The notes: generated from the sequence alone by a model not told the origin. Positions 1 through 8,280 are shown, counted from the stretch's first letter. The stretch is 64,000 nt of DNA from Clostridia bacterium (GCA_017502915.1 JAFVUB010000003.1:182810-246809); one strand, 5' to 3'. Made by a program: numbers and translations.

Positions 1-1
1 C

Positions 2-1891
2 GTCGAGGTCGCGGGCGTTCCGAAGCTGCTTCGCGCCTGCTCGACCAAGGTCACGGACGGTATGGTCGTCAACAGCGAGACCGATCGTGTTAAGCATTCG
101 CGCAAGGTCGCGCTCGAGCTGCTTATGAGCGACCACGACGGCGACTGCGTTGGCCCTTGCAGCCTTAACTGCCCTGCGGGAACCGACTGCCAGGGTTACG
201 TCAAGGCGATCGCCGGCGGAGATTACCACCGTGCCGTCGAGATAATCAAGGATAAGCTTCCCCTCCCCGCCTCGATAGGACGTATCTGTCCTCATCCCTG
301 CGAGAAGAAGTGCCGCCGTCAGTACGTAGAGTCTCCCATATCTATCGCGGCTCTCAAGGCTTTTGCCGCCGACCGCGACCTTGAGGAGAACACCTACGCC
401 GCAGTCCCCGCCGAGTCGACCGGCAAGAAGGTCTCTATCATTGGTGGCGGCCCTGCCGGACTCACCGCCGCATACTACCTCGCGCTCAAGGGCCACGCCG
501 TGACCGTTTACGACGCTATGCCCAAGATGGGCGGTATGCTCCGCTACGGAATCCCTGCCTACCGTCTCCCCAAGTCGGTGCTTGACGCCGAGATCAAGCT
601 GATCGGAGACGCCGGCGTTGAATACAAAAACAACGTCAAGATCGGACGCGACGTAAGCTTTGAAGAGATAAAGGATTCGTCCGACGCAACTATCATCGCC
701 GTTGGCGCTTGGAAGTCATCTTCTATGCGCGTTGCGGGCGAGGAGCTCGACGGAGTTGTCGGCGGTATCGACTTTTTGCGTCAGGTCTCGCTCTATAATT
801 CGGGCGAAGGAGACGCTCCGGTTATCGGTGATCGAGTCGTCATCTGCGGTGGAGGAAACACCGCTATGGACGCCTGCCGCACTGCAGTTCGCCTTGGAGC
901 AAAGGAGGTCTCGGTCGTCTACCGCCGTACACGCGCCGAAATGCCCGCCGAGATCGAGGAGATCGAGGAAGCCGAGGAAGAGGGAGTCATTTTCCGCTTC
1001 CTGAGGAATCCCGCCGAGTTCGTCGGTGAGAACGGCAAGCTGACCGCCGTTAAGCTTCAGGTCATGGAGCTTGGTGAGCCCGACGCCTCGGGACGCCGCT
1101 CGCCGGTTGCCGTTGAGGGTTGCTTTGAAACTCTTGAGGCAGACACCGTTATCGAGGCCATCGGTCAGTCGCTCGACTTTACCGGAATCAACGGTCTTGA
1201 ATACAACCGCCGCGGAAACATCGTTGCCGACGAGGCAAGCTTTGCGACCTCGATCGAGGGCGTTTTCGCTATCGGTGACGCCACCAACCGCGGTGCCGGA
1301 ATCGCTATCGCCGCCATCGGAGAGGCAAACCGTGCCGCAGCCGTCATTGACAGCTTCCTGAACGGTCAGATGGTCTCGTACAAAGCCCCCTTCGTTTCGG
1401 AAAGACGTCTTGACAATATCGATTTTTCGGTATATAATAAAAAGGACAGAGTTTCCATTCCCAAGCGCTCCGCCGAGATTCGCCGCAATGATTTTGACGC
1501 CGTTAACCTCGAGCTTTGCGAGGACGCCGTAAAATCAGAGGCAGCGCGTTGCCTCGAGTGCGGCTGCCACGACTATTCCGACTGCCGTCTTATCAAGACT
1601 GCGAACCTGCTCCCCATCGAGCCCGCTCGCTTTGACGGCAAGAAAAATGTTCACAAGACCGAGCAGCGTCTCGTTTCGATCGAGCGCAATAACAGCAAGT
1701 GTATTCTCTGCTCGCTCTGCGTCAGAACCTGTAACGAGGTTGCAAAGAAATCGATCCTTGGACTCGTTGGACGTGGCTTTGACACCGTTATCAAGCCCGA
1801 GTTCCATAACGATGAAATAATTGTTGGTTGCCGTGACTGCCATCTGTGCGTTGACGTCTGCCCCACCGGCGCGCTTAAACTGCTGAAGTAA
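2..1891 (+). CDS. Fe-S/FAD NAD(P) oxidoreductase (GltD-like), 5' partial
   Basis: The frame is open from base 2, so the start lies outside the window. The first visible residues (RACSTKVTDGM) look like the end of a [2Fe-2S] ferredoxin domain of the NuoG/hydrogenase type. A Cys-rich segment (CVGPCSLNCPAGTDC) and a GltD-like region with GGGPAGL (FAD) and GGGNTAMD (NAD(P)) follow. The C-terminus has two ferredoxin-like clusters (CILCSLCVRTC and CRDCHLCVDVCP). Family knowledge suggests soluble cytoplasmic electron transfer between NAD(P)H, flavin and Fe-S centres, as in glutamate synthase small subunits or bifurcating-enzyme partners. The partner is not visible, so the physiological reaction is unknown. 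Confidence 0.85.
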   Translation, partial: VEVAGVPKLLRACSTKVTDGMVVNSETDRVKHSRKVALELLMSDHDGDCVGPCSLNCPAGTDCQGYVKAIAGGDYHRAVEIIKDKLPLPASIGRICPHPCEKKCRRQYVESPISIAALKAFAADRDLEENTYAAVPAESTGKKVSIIGGGPAGLTAAYYLALKGHAVTVYDAMPKMGGMLRYGIPAYRLPKSVLDAEIKLIGDAGVEYKNNVKIGRDVSFEEIKDSSDATIIAVGAWKSSSMRVAGEELDGVVGGIDFLRQVSLYNSGEGDAPVIGDRVVICGGGNTAMDACRTAVRLGAKEVSVVYRRTRAEMPAEIEEIEEAEEEGVIFRFLRNPAEFVGENGKLTAVKLQVMELGEPDASGRRSPVAVEGCFETLEADTVIEAIGQSLDFTGINGLEYNRRGNIVADEASFATSIEGVFAIGDATNRGAGIAIAAIGEANRAAAVIDSFLNGQMVSYKAPFVSERRLDNIDFSVYNKKDRVSIPKRSAEIRRNDFDAVNLELCEDAVKSEAARCLECGCHDYSDCRLIKTANLLPIEPARFDGKKNVHKTEQRLVSIERNNSKCILCSLCVRTCNEVAKKSILGLVGRGFDTVIKPEFHNDEIIVGCRDCHLCVDVCPTGALKLLK

Positions 1892-1928
1892 TTTTAATTT
1901 TATATTATCAGTATAAGGAGACAAAAAA

Positions 1929-2189
1929 ATGAACACTATCAAGAAACTTTTCCCCTTCTCTTTCGGATCCAAGAACGTTGCCTCGCTCATCATCAAGATC
2001 GTTATCTATCTTGTTGCTGAGATCGTTATCGGCGTTATTGCCGGCATCGTTTCGGGCATTCTTGCACTGATCCCGATCGTTGGTATGATCGTAGGTATCC
2101 TTCTTTGGGGACTTACCTCGATCGTCGGAATCTACGTTATCGCCGGAATCGTTATCGCAATTCTGGACTACTGCAAGGTTCTGAAATAA
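1929..2189 (+). CDS. small hydrophobic membrane protein
   Basis: This is an 86-residue protein with two long hydrophobic stretches rich in Ile, Val and Gly, arranged like a glycine-zipper hairpin (GVIAGIVSGI, GMIVGILLWG). AGGAG lies 8-9 bases before the ATG. It starts 37 bases after the oxidoreductase and ends just before a strong terminator, so it may be co-transcribed with it. I do not recognise a family. A small integral membrane protein is the only supportable statement. Confidence 0.7.
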   Translation: MNTIKKLFPFSFGSKNVASLIIKIVIYLVAEIVIGVIAGIVSGILALIPIVGMIVGILLWGLTSIVGIYVIAGIVIAILDYCKVLK

Positions 2190-2198
2190 TCAAAACTA

Positions 2199-2237
2199 AA
2201 AAACCACCGTATTACGATCGTAATACGGTGGTTTTTT
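2199..2237. terminator. bidirectional intrinsic terminator
   Basis: A perfect palindrome (CCACCGTATTACG and its complement) is flanked by A and T runs. It lies between convergent genes and can end transcription from both sides. Confidence 0.9.
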
Positions 2238-2238
2238 A

Positions 2239-3351
2239 TTAAATACCGTTCGTTATTTTTGAAACCCTCTCGTCAAGGCTGTCGTTCGCATCAAGCTCTA
2301 TATCGCACCACGAGCGGTATGTCTCGGTCAAACCGTTTTCGTTATCGGGCACGAAGACCACGACTCCGTTTCGCTTTATCGGAGAAAGATTGTCCTCTCT
2401 CGCAACGATACCATCTCCCGTCGTGATAACGGCTCCCGCCTGCTTACCAACCCACAGGGCGGCAACGTGCTCTATTCTGCGAAGCTCTGCCTCGCCGTTC
2501 TGACTCACAATATCCTTAATACTCTTGCCGTTAAGGCGTTCTATGATCTGATCGAGGTCGTAATGACGTCTGCCAAGTGCTTCTGCAAGGGCGTTACCCA
2601 GCTCGAGCTTGGCTTGGCGATCAGCTCCGATAAGTATAACGCTGGTTCTGCGGCTTTTTATTTTTCTGATGACCGAGGAAAGCTCTGTATCGCTTATCTC
2701 AACCCCGAGCACTGCCTCGCGCGAATGCTTGACGCCCGCCGCTGCCATAGCGCAGCCGTCTATCGCGGGAATACCGCGAGCCGCCGCTTCCTGTAGCAAA
2801 TCCGAGTTAAGCTGATCGCCGCGCACGTCAATAACGGTCTTGACAGAAGTAAAACAGTCAAGTGAGATATGTTCTGCGCTTGCGGTGGCAACGACTATCT
2901 CGGCGTCGGCGCACTCACGTCCAATTATCGAAGCTTGTCTCTGTTTCAATACGATAGAGACGGCTGCCGAGTCCACGGCGTTACCAAGCACCAGGCAACG
3001 CTTACCCGCAACGTCTATTCCCGCGCGATCAAGAAGATACGAAAAGCCGTAGATCTCGGTATTGTGTCCGTAAAGCTTTCCGTTTGCCATTCGCAAAACG
3101 AGGTTGACAGAACCGCAAGCGCGCGCCTCGGGCGAATTCTTAGAAAGCAGAGGCATGATCTTTCGTCTGTACACAGGCTCAACGTCAAGCGCATCAAACT
3201 CTGCTCGCTTGATAAATTCAATAATAGCAACGTTATCCTGCGGATCTATCTCAAATTTACGGTAGTCGTTCTCGCCGAAAAGCTCGTGAAGCTCGGAGAT
3301 TGTGCTCTTTCCTGCCTTTTGGCAAAGTATACCGAATATCTTATTTTCCAT
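2239..3351 (-). CDS. fused shikimate dehydrogenase/shikimate kinase homologue with degenerate active sites
   Basis: The order is an AroE-like domain (about residues 1-220) and an AroK-like domain (about 225-370). AroE landmarks are recognisable but altered. The catalytic Lys of the NVTxPxK motif reads as Arg, the Asp of NTDxxG is Glu (GHNTEIYGF), the NADP loop GAGGA is replaced by GNAVDS, and the late Gln is missing. In the kinase half the Walker A reads GADRQAKLE instead of GxxGxGKS/T, GGG reads GDG, and the Arg-rich lid is absent. The Asp-x-Asp and LRRIE shikimate-site residues remain. AAGGG sits 7 bases before this ATG. An upstream in-frame ATG at 3372 overlaps the previous stop as ATGA and is the alternative start. 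I infer a regulatory or inactive paralogue rather than a working bifunctional enzyme. Confidence 0.75.
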   Translation of the reverse strand: MENKIFGILCQKAGKSTISELHELFGENDYRKFEIDPQDNVAIIEFIKRAEFDALDVEPVYRRKIMPLLSKNSPEARACGSVNLVLRMANGKLYGHNTEIYGFSYLLDRAGIDVAGKRCLVLGNAVDSAAVSIVLKQRQASIIGRECADAEIVVATASAEHISLDCFTSVKTVIDVRGDQLNSDLLQEAAARGIPAIDGCAMAAAGVKHSREAVLGVEISDTELSSVIRKIKSRRTSVILIGADRQAKLELGNALAEALGRRHYDLDQIIERLNGKSIKDIVSQNGEAELRRIEHVAALWVGKQAGAVITTGDGIVAREDNLSPIKRNGVVVFVPDNENGLTETYRSWCDIELDANDSLDERVSKITNGI

Positions 3352-3368
3352 ATTTTTTCCCTTTTCTT

Positions 3369-3740
3369 TCATTTTACAACCGACTCGCAGAACTTAAGGT
3401 AAAGTTTTTTGGCTTCGTCAAGTCGCCGCCACGCCGTTCTTTCGTCCATTGAGCGCGCGAACGCAAAACGGCGAACGCGATAGCTTATCTCGTTTTTTCG
3501 CGGAGTTCTGCCTCGGTCGGCAAAATATACTGCTTCAACGGCATCGGCACACTCGTCCCTACCCGAAGCTCGCAACCAACGAAGCGTTTCAAAAACAGCA
3601 AGCAGCTCAAGCGCCTCGCGATCGCTTCGACAAGATCCCCGCAGACGGCGGCAAAGATCAAAATATGAAGCGCTTTCGTATTTCGGGCAAAGTCTTGCAA
3701 ATCTTCTGAACGCGCGCTGTGCTGTATCTCCGACTCTCAT
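3369..3740 (-). CDS. hypothetical helical protein, possible HTH
   Basis: This 123-residue, Arg-rich, predominantly helical protein is not one I recognise. The C-terminal part (SMDERTAWRRLDEAKKLYLKF) has the spacing of a sigma-region-4-like helix-turn-helix, as in small phage-type regulators. Its stop overlaps the in-frame ATG at 3372 of the AroE/AroK-like gene (ATGA), so the two are probably translated from one message. A DNA-binding role is only an inference. Confidence 0.6.
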   Translation of the reverse strand: MRVGDTAQRAFRRFARLCPKYESASYFDLCRRLRGSCRSDREALELLAVFETLRWLRASGRDECADAVEAVYFADRGRTPRKNEISYRVRRFAFARSMDERTAWRRLDEAKKLYLKFCESVVK

Positions 3741-3769
3741 AAGCTCTCCTTAACTTTATACTGCAGTAT

Positions 3770-3798
3770 ATTATGCCTTCGATTTACGTCGTTGTCAA
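3770..3798 (-). promoter_or_regulatory. sigma-A promoter for the 3740-2239 operon
   Basis: On the minus strand TTGACA (3798-3793) and CATAAT (3775-3770) are separated by 17 bases, about 30 bases before the first gene. Confidence 0.6.
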
Positions 3799-3843
3799 GA
3801 GAAAAAAAGCAAAATTTGCAATAAGTTTACTATCGCTTATGTC

Positions 3844-3872
3844 TTGACAAGAAAGCTCTTGTGTTGTATAAT
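3844..3872 (+). promoter_or_regulatory. consensus sigma-A promoter of the HPr-like gene
   Basis: TTGACA (3844-3849) and TATAAT (3867-3872) match consensus exactly with a 17-base spacer. Confidence 0.85.
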
Positions 3873-3903
3873 TTTCACAGTTACAAGAAAAGGAGACAAA
3901 ACT

Positions 3904-4134
3904 ATGAAATCTATCAAAATTATGCTTTCTACGATCGCTGATGTTCGCGATTTCGTAAACCTCGTTGCCGCTTACGACGGAGATATCGACCTCATCTCGG
4001 GAAGATACATAGTTGACGGTAAATCTATAATGGGTATTTTCAGCCTTAACCTGCTCGACCCGATCACCCTTCAGACCGAAGGACCCGACGCAGATGAGCT
4101 GCTCGAAAAGCTGGCTCGCTTCACCGTAAAATAA
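3904..4134 (+). CDS. HPr-family protein lacking the phosphorylatable His
   Basis: The 76-residue length and the GKSIMGIFSLNLLDP and PDADELLEKL segments fit the HPr fold (core KSIMGIMSL and the final helix). The active-site HARP motif of the PTS phosphocarrier is missing; the matching stretch reads STIADVRDFVNLV. It therefore cannot carry phosphate on His15 and is more likely an HPr-like regulator or binding partner. The start was set by AAAAGGAGA 7 bases upstream; the longer frame begins inside the promoter. It has its own consensus promoter and terminator, so it is monocistronic. Confidence 0.8.
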   Translation: MKSIKIMLSTIADVRDFVNLVAAYDGDIDLISGRYIVDGKSIMGIFSLNLLDPITLQTEGPDADELLEKLARFTVK

Positions 4135-4145
4135 ATCAAATTTCA

Positions 4146-4185
4146 TTAAAAATTGCCGTGTCGCTCGACACGGCAATTTTTGTTT
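4146..4185 (+). terminator. intrinsic terminator of the HPr-like gene
   Basis: The stem AATTGCCGTGTCG with its complement is followed by a T run. Confidence 0.85.
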
Positions 4186-4357
4186 GCCGCTTTTTTCGCT
4201 TGTTGGGCGTACTTTTAGTAATTTTTCTCAATTTTCAAGATTAAAATTATGGCTGTAGGGGACAATAATTGTTGAGGATTAAGTGCGCGTCCTCGGGTAG
4301 ATTATTAAGGCGGTCAAGCGCAGGCTCGCCGCAATTTCAACCATAAGGAATCCGAAA

Positions 4358-5572
4358 ATGAAAAAATTTCTTAAAAATACACGCAGAGCCGGCTCACTCT
4401 CGCTGACTGTTCTGTTGGCGCTTGCGATCCTGCTCGGTGCATACAATTATATAATACCCGACTCGGTCTGTTGTATGAGCGGCGAAGCTCTGCCCGAATT
4501 TGCCGGAGCGATCGCAGATCCGAATATGACGGTCAGCGTTTCGTCGAGTTCCGATACAAGCACGACCTATCAAACCGATTACCTTCTCTTCGGCGTTCTT
4601 CCGGTAAAAACGGTTTCGGTCAACGTTGAAAGCAGAACAAAGCTTTACGTCGGCGGCATGCCCTTTGGCGTTAAGTTCTCAACCGACGGCGTAATGGTGG
4701 TCGGTTACGGTTCGGAGCTTCCAAAGAATATGAATCCGGCATACGTCAGCGGGATCAGACCTGCAGACGTCATAACAGGCATCAACGGCAACGCTATACA
4801 CGACGTAAACGCGCTCTGCAAAGCAATCGAGCAAAGTGCCGGCAAAACTCTTACCGTAAGCTGCCGCCGATCGGGCAAGGAATTTACGGTTAAGCTGACA
4901 CCGTATCTTTCAAAAACAGACAATAAATACAAAAGCGGCATGCTGGTTCGCGATAGCGGAGCGGGCATCGGAACTGTGACCTATATTGAACCCGAAAGCT
5001 GTCTTTTCGGCGGACTGGGACACGGCATCTGTGACGGTGAAACCGGAGCGATCATACCAATGGAGCGCGGAGTGGTGACCGACGTCGCGGTCAACGGAGT
5101 GGTTAAAGGCGTGTGCGGCACGCCGGGAGAGCTTCGCGGAAGCTTCAAGCAAAAAAAGCTCGGTTCTCTGCTCAAAAACAGCTCGTGCGGAGTTTTCGGT
5201 ATACTGTCAGAGCTTCCGGGAACACACGGAGAGCTACTCCCGATCGCCCTATCGTCAGAAGTCAAGTGCGGCGACGCGTATATATACTGCACACTTGACG
5301 ACACAGGTCCACAAAGATATAGTATAAAGATCTCAGATATTGACCGAAGCGCATCGGGCAATAAATGCTTCACTGTTAAGGTTTGCGACCCTGCACTGCT
5401 CGAAAAGACGGGAGGAATCGTTCAGGGTATGTCGGGCAGCCCGATAATACAGAACGGCAAGCTGGTCGGTGCGGTGACGCACGTGCTTATCAATGATCCG
5501 ACAAGCGGCTACGGAATTTTCATTGAGAATATGTTAACTTCCGCGCAAATGCCGATGGCGAAAGCATCGTAA
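4358..5572 (+). CDS. spoIVB: SpoIVB-like sporulation serine peptidase (family S55)
   Basis: The protein has 404 residues. An N-terminal membrane anchor (about residues 13-30) is followed by a PDZ domain (around residues 125-190, with GIRPADVITGINGNAI) and a chymotrypsin-like S55 domain. The motif GMSGSPIIQNGKLVGAV carries the catalytic Ser, and GGLGHGICD supplies the expected His region. In Bacillus this secreted protease is made in the forespore and activates SpoIIGA-independent pro-sigma-K processing. Its presence supports an endospore-forming lineage. The gene stands alone, with no spo0A visible downstream, although spoIVB is often next to spo0A in Firmicutes. The downstream region holds a degraded copy of its 3' end. 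Confidence 0.9.
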   Translation: MKKFLKNTRRAGSLSLTVLLALAILLGAYNYIIPDSVCCMSGEALPEFAGAIADPNMTVSVSSSSDTSTTYQTDYLLFGVLPVKTVSVNVESRTKLYVGGMPFGVKFSTDGVMVVGYGSELPKNMNPAYVSGIRPADVITGINGNAIHDVNALCKAIEQSAGKTLTVSCRRSGKEFTVKLTPYLSKTDNKYKSGMLVRDSGAGIGTVTYIEPESCLFGGLGHGICDGETGAIIPMERGVVTDVAVNGVVKGVCGTPGELRGSFKQKKLGSLLKNSSCGVFGILSELPGTHGELLPIALSSEVKCGDAYIYCTLDDTGPQRYSIKISDIDRSASGNKCFTVKVCDPALLEKTGGIVQGMSGSPIIQNGKLVGAVTHVLINDPTSGYGIFIENMLTSAQMPMAKAS

Positions 5573-5584
5573 CCACACAAAAAC

Positions 5585-5633
5585 GTAGGGGAGATCATTG
5601 ATCTCCCGCGGGCGAACAATGTTCGCCCCTACA
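5585..5633. repeat. REP-like double-hairpin intergenic repeat
   Basis: Two adjacent palindromes (GGGAGATCATTGATCTCCC and GGGCGAACAATGTTCGCCC) lie between the inverted ends GTAGGGG and CCCCTAC. A partial GTAGGGGACAA motif also occurs near 4256. It is non-coding. Confidence 0.7.
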
Positions 5634-5681
5634 CAAATTGTCCCTATTTGCACACACATCTTATAGCGTCCTCCTGTCGTT

Positions 5682-5823
5682 CAGAATGACAAGCTCGTCG
5701 GTGCGGTGACCCACCTGCTCATCAATAACCCACCACGTGATACGGTATTTATTGAAAATATGCTGAGCCAAATGGGAGATCTGGTGGGGTACAGACAAAG
5801 GCGCACCGTCTCTGCAATCAAGT
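5682..5823 (+). pseudogene. degraded duplicate of the spoIVB 3' end
   Basis: In one frame this segment reads ...QNDKLVGAVTHLLINNP... and FIENML, matching the end of SpoIVB (QNGKLVGAVTHVLINDP, FIENML) before a diverged tail and a TAG stop at 5821-5823. There is no start codon, ribosome site or catalytic Ser, so it is a fragment. It lies about 115 bases after the intact gene, next to the double-hairpin repeat. The rest of 5573-5908 shows no other gene. Confidence 0.75.
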
Positions 5824-5908
5824 AGCATTCAAAGATACAGATTCTTCGCAAAAGGCACAGTCCCCAAAATTGGAGAGCTGTGCCTTTTTATTTATGTTAA
5901 CATATAGT

Positions 5909-7363
5909 TTACTGAAAATAAAACGTATAATCACTGCGCCAGTTTGTCCAGAAATTATCAAAAATTGTGGTTCCGCAGTAAATCTCGTAAACTATTGTAA
6001 TTTCTATTTTTTCTATATCGTTTATATTCGTAATGTTTTCCAGAAGTATTTCAACAGAGCCTACCGACTTGTTCCTCATAAAGTCTGTGTCTTTTTTATA
6101 CAGTTCGGTTCGTTGGTTTTTGTAAGTGATTTTAACCTGATATGCACCCATATTGATTTTTTCACCTTGAATATCCGTGTCCTTAACCGATTTTGCATCG
6201 TCATCGGCTACATTAGTCTGCTTACCTCGATATTTGGGCAAACTATGAGGGTTTTCAACAAAAAGATATTCTATAGCAAAATCCGTAGAATTCTTTATCG
6301 TAAAAACATTAGACTCAGTTCCCTTTTGTTCGCAACCGTATAAAGTCAAATGACCTATATCATACCCATCATGTGCCTTTGCGTGATTTTTATCTCCGTT
6401 TGTATCAAGATTATATCCCGAATCTTTTTTGCATAGATGCTTATTTACAGGTATATCTATAGGTTTGATTACGGATGAATCTATAGAAGGAACTCTGTTA
6501 TCGAGAGTTTCCGAAACATCGATATTGTCAATCAGAGATTCGTCAAAAATCAATTTAGATTCGTTATCGGATGAAAATCCACCATTAGCGCTGTATTCAA
6601 CCATAAATACCGAATTTTGAACATCCTGATCTGCAAGAGTTATATAATCGTAACATATGAATTCACTTGCACTCTTATCGTATATGACAACGGCATAAAC
6701 AAAACATTTCTTTGTATAATGAACGTATCTGTATTCACCAAGTGGATCGGAAGACCTTAAATTCAGTTTGAAGCTTTCCGAAGATGATTCAGCCCACGAT
6801 TCTGCTACTGAGTGAGTATTTTCAGTTGTAGAGGATTGGGAGTGCTCCGACCCCCAAGAATGCTTGAATGAGCTCTTAAATGAAACCTCAGCAATATTTT
6901 CCAGACCCACACTTCCTCCCGATTCCCATCCGAATTCGTGATCAGAATGTGTTGATTTAGTAACCGATACACTATTTGAAACAGAGTTCTCAATAGATTT
7001 CTCAGACTGAGCGCTCAACGTTCTTTCATACTCCTGGTCAGCTCCCGTATGTTTTATGATAGGTGAATACATCAACGGAAAGTTTTCCAGATATCCTAAG
7101 TAAAAATAGTAATAGTTATAAGTACCGTCTGTAAATTTATCAACGCACTCTACACTGTTTACTTGATGGGGAATGTAAAAACGAGTGGAATTAGACTGTA
7201 CAACAGCAACTTCATTCCTTACAAACATAACATCTTCATTATTCGAATCAAGTGTTGGTAGCTTAGCGGTATCATCGAATCCGCCGTTTGGTTTGATTTC
7301 AATGCACGAACAAAGAAGCATAAGAACCGCCATAAACAAAGCTAAAAGTGATATTTTTTTCAT
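5909..7363 (-). CDS. Ser/Thr-rich lipoprotein, possible beta-pore-forming fold
   Basis: The 484-residue protein begins with a lipoprotein signal (LMLLCSC lipobox, Cys about residue 18-20). Residues about 115-210 are a long Ser/Thr/Asn-rich stretch with alternating polarity (SVSNSVSVTKSTHSD, SSFKHSWGSEHSQSS) and then a Tyr-rich region. That pattern is seen in membrane-inserting strands of aerolysin/ETX-MTX2-type proteins, but no diagnostic motif confirms it. The C-terminal part is unrecognised. It is AT-rich compared with its neighbours, lies 10 bases after the CFI-box gene on the same strand, and is likely an accessory acquisition. Function unknown. Confidence 0.7.
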   Translation of the reverse strand: MKKISLLALFMAVLMLLCSCIEIKPNGGFDDTAKLPTLDSNNEDVMFVRNEVAVVQSNSTRFYIPHQVNSVECVDKFTDGTYNYYYFYLGYLENFPLMYSPIIKHTGADQEYERTLSAQSEKSIENSVSNSVSVTKSTHSDHEFGWESGGSVGLENIAEVSFKSSFKHSWGSEHSQSSTTENTHSVAESWAESSSESFKLNLRSSDPLGEYRYVHYTKKCFVYAVVIYDKSASEFICYDYITLADQDVQNSVFMVEYSANGGFSSDNESKLIFDESLIDNIDVSETLDNRVPSIDSSVIKPIDIPVNKHLCKKDSGYNLDTNGDKNHAKAHDGYDIGHLTLYGCEQKGTESNVFTIKNSTDFAIEYLFVENPHSLPKYRGKQTNVADDDAKSVKDTDIQGEKINMGAYQVKITYKNQRTELYKKDTDFMRNKSVGSVEILLENITNINDIEKIEITIVYEIYCGTTIFDNFWTNWRSDYTFYFQ

Positions 7364-7373
7364 TTTATCCTCC

Positions 7374-7847
7374 TTAAATGTTTTCCTTCAAAAATTTCTC
7401 AGAAAACTTCTCTACCATATTTTTGTAAAGATCAAGTGCGTTTTCATAATTCTCTTTTTCTATTTGCTCCACGCATATCAATATATAATCGTACATGCGG
7501 TTGTATATTTCATTCTTGTTTTCCGCCTTGTTTATTTTTTGTACAATCGTCGGAGCCGTTTCGTAATATTTCTGTATAAGCGCTCCTCCATTTTCAAGCT
7601 TTGCAACATAATTATCTCTAAAGCTTCTCAAGGTTGTAAGCTCGTAGCAGTCGTCAGACAATCCTTTGTACTCGACACAGGCAGAGGTCAAATAGCAACC
7701 TCTGTTCTGTCTTTCTACAAATCTGGCACAAGCATAAGTTTCTTTGGATAAGTATCTACGCATTTCAGCGCAATAGTATACTTTGAAAACAATTCCCTTA
7801 TAATTCAAAAAATCCATGTACATACAATCTGAACATTTTTGTGACAT
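7374..7847 (-). CDS. CFI-box-CTERM domain protein
   Basis: The 157-residue protein has an N-terminal Cys cluster (CSDCMYMDF...YYC...C) that could bind metal. A segment reading CYLTSACVEYKGLSDDCYELTTLRSFRD follows in outline and matches the CFI-box-CTERM signature (CFITTA...DDCYELTTLRxFRD). A helical C-terminus follows. The biochemical role of CFI-box domains is not established. It is the first gene of a two-gene unit with the lipoprotein and faces a small HTH gene across a shared control region. Confidence 0.8.
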   Translation of the reverse strand: MSQKCSDCMYMDFLNYKGIVFKVYYCAEMRRYLSKETYACARFVERQNRGCYLTSACVEYKGLSDDCYELTTLRSFRDNYVAKLENGGALIQKYYETAPTIVQKINKAENKNEIYNRMYDYILICVEQIEKENYENALDLYKNMVEKFSEKFLKENI

Positions 7848-7910
7848 AATGCATTTAACTCCTTTTTGTTTTTTAGCCGATAGGCTATTTATAGCTTATA
7901 TTGTATCATA

Positions 7911-7945
7911 TATAGCCCGCGTTGTCAAGAGGTTTGGGCTATAAT
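7911..7945. promoter_or_regulatory. divergent operator candidate
   Basis: The inverted repeat TATAGCCC (7911-7918) and GGGCTATA (7936-7943) overlaps a TATAAT-like -10 (7940-7945) for the HTH gene and lies between the divergent HTH and CFI-box genes. It is a plausible binding site for the HTH protein. Confidence 0.5.
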
Positions 7946-7974
7946 TAGACTAAATGGTTTTTAAGGAGACAAAA

Positions 7975-8217
7975 ATGGGCACTTATACAACTGTAAAAAA
8001 CAGAATTTTACAATTACTCGGTGAGAAAAATATGTCGATTCACAAATTGGCAATTGAATCTGCGGTTGCACCCTCTTCCATAAAAAACATTCTTTACGGG
8101 AAAAGCCAAAATCCGGGAATTGTTACAATCAAAATGCTCTGCGATGGATTTGGAATTACACTTATTGATTTTTTTGACACCCAAGAATTCAAAAATTTAG
8201 AGCAAGAAATCAAATAA
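7975..8217 (+). CDS. XRE-family HTH regulator
   Basis: The 80-residue protein is a single helix-turn-helix domain (NRILQLLGEKNMSIHKLAIESAVAPSSIKNILYG in outline), followed by the IKMLCDGFGITLIDFF segment typical of Cro/CI-like small regulators. The start was chosen by AAGGAG 8 bases upstream; an earlier in-frame ATG at 7954 has no ribosome site. It probably controls itself and the divergent CFI-box/lipoprotein pair. Confidence 0.85.
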   Translation: MGTYTTVKNRILQLLGEKNMSIHKLAIESAVAPSSIKNILYGKSQNPGIVTIKMLCDGFGITLIDFFDTQEFKNLEQEIK

Positions 8218-8222
8218 AAAAG

Positions 8223-8256
8223 CCACACCTCGAAGATGCTATCTTCGAGGTGTGGT
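8223..8256. terminator. intrinsic terminator
   Basis: A 15-base stem CCACACCTCGAAGAT with its complement, bounded by A and T-rich ends, lies between convergent genes. Confidence 0.8.
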
Positions 8257-8280
8257 TTCTATTATTTATAAATTTAAAAA

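Noticed and set aside
5870..6343. plus-strand frame of 157 codons
   Set aside because: Phe/Ile-rich antisense of the lipoprotein C-terminus without a ribosome site.
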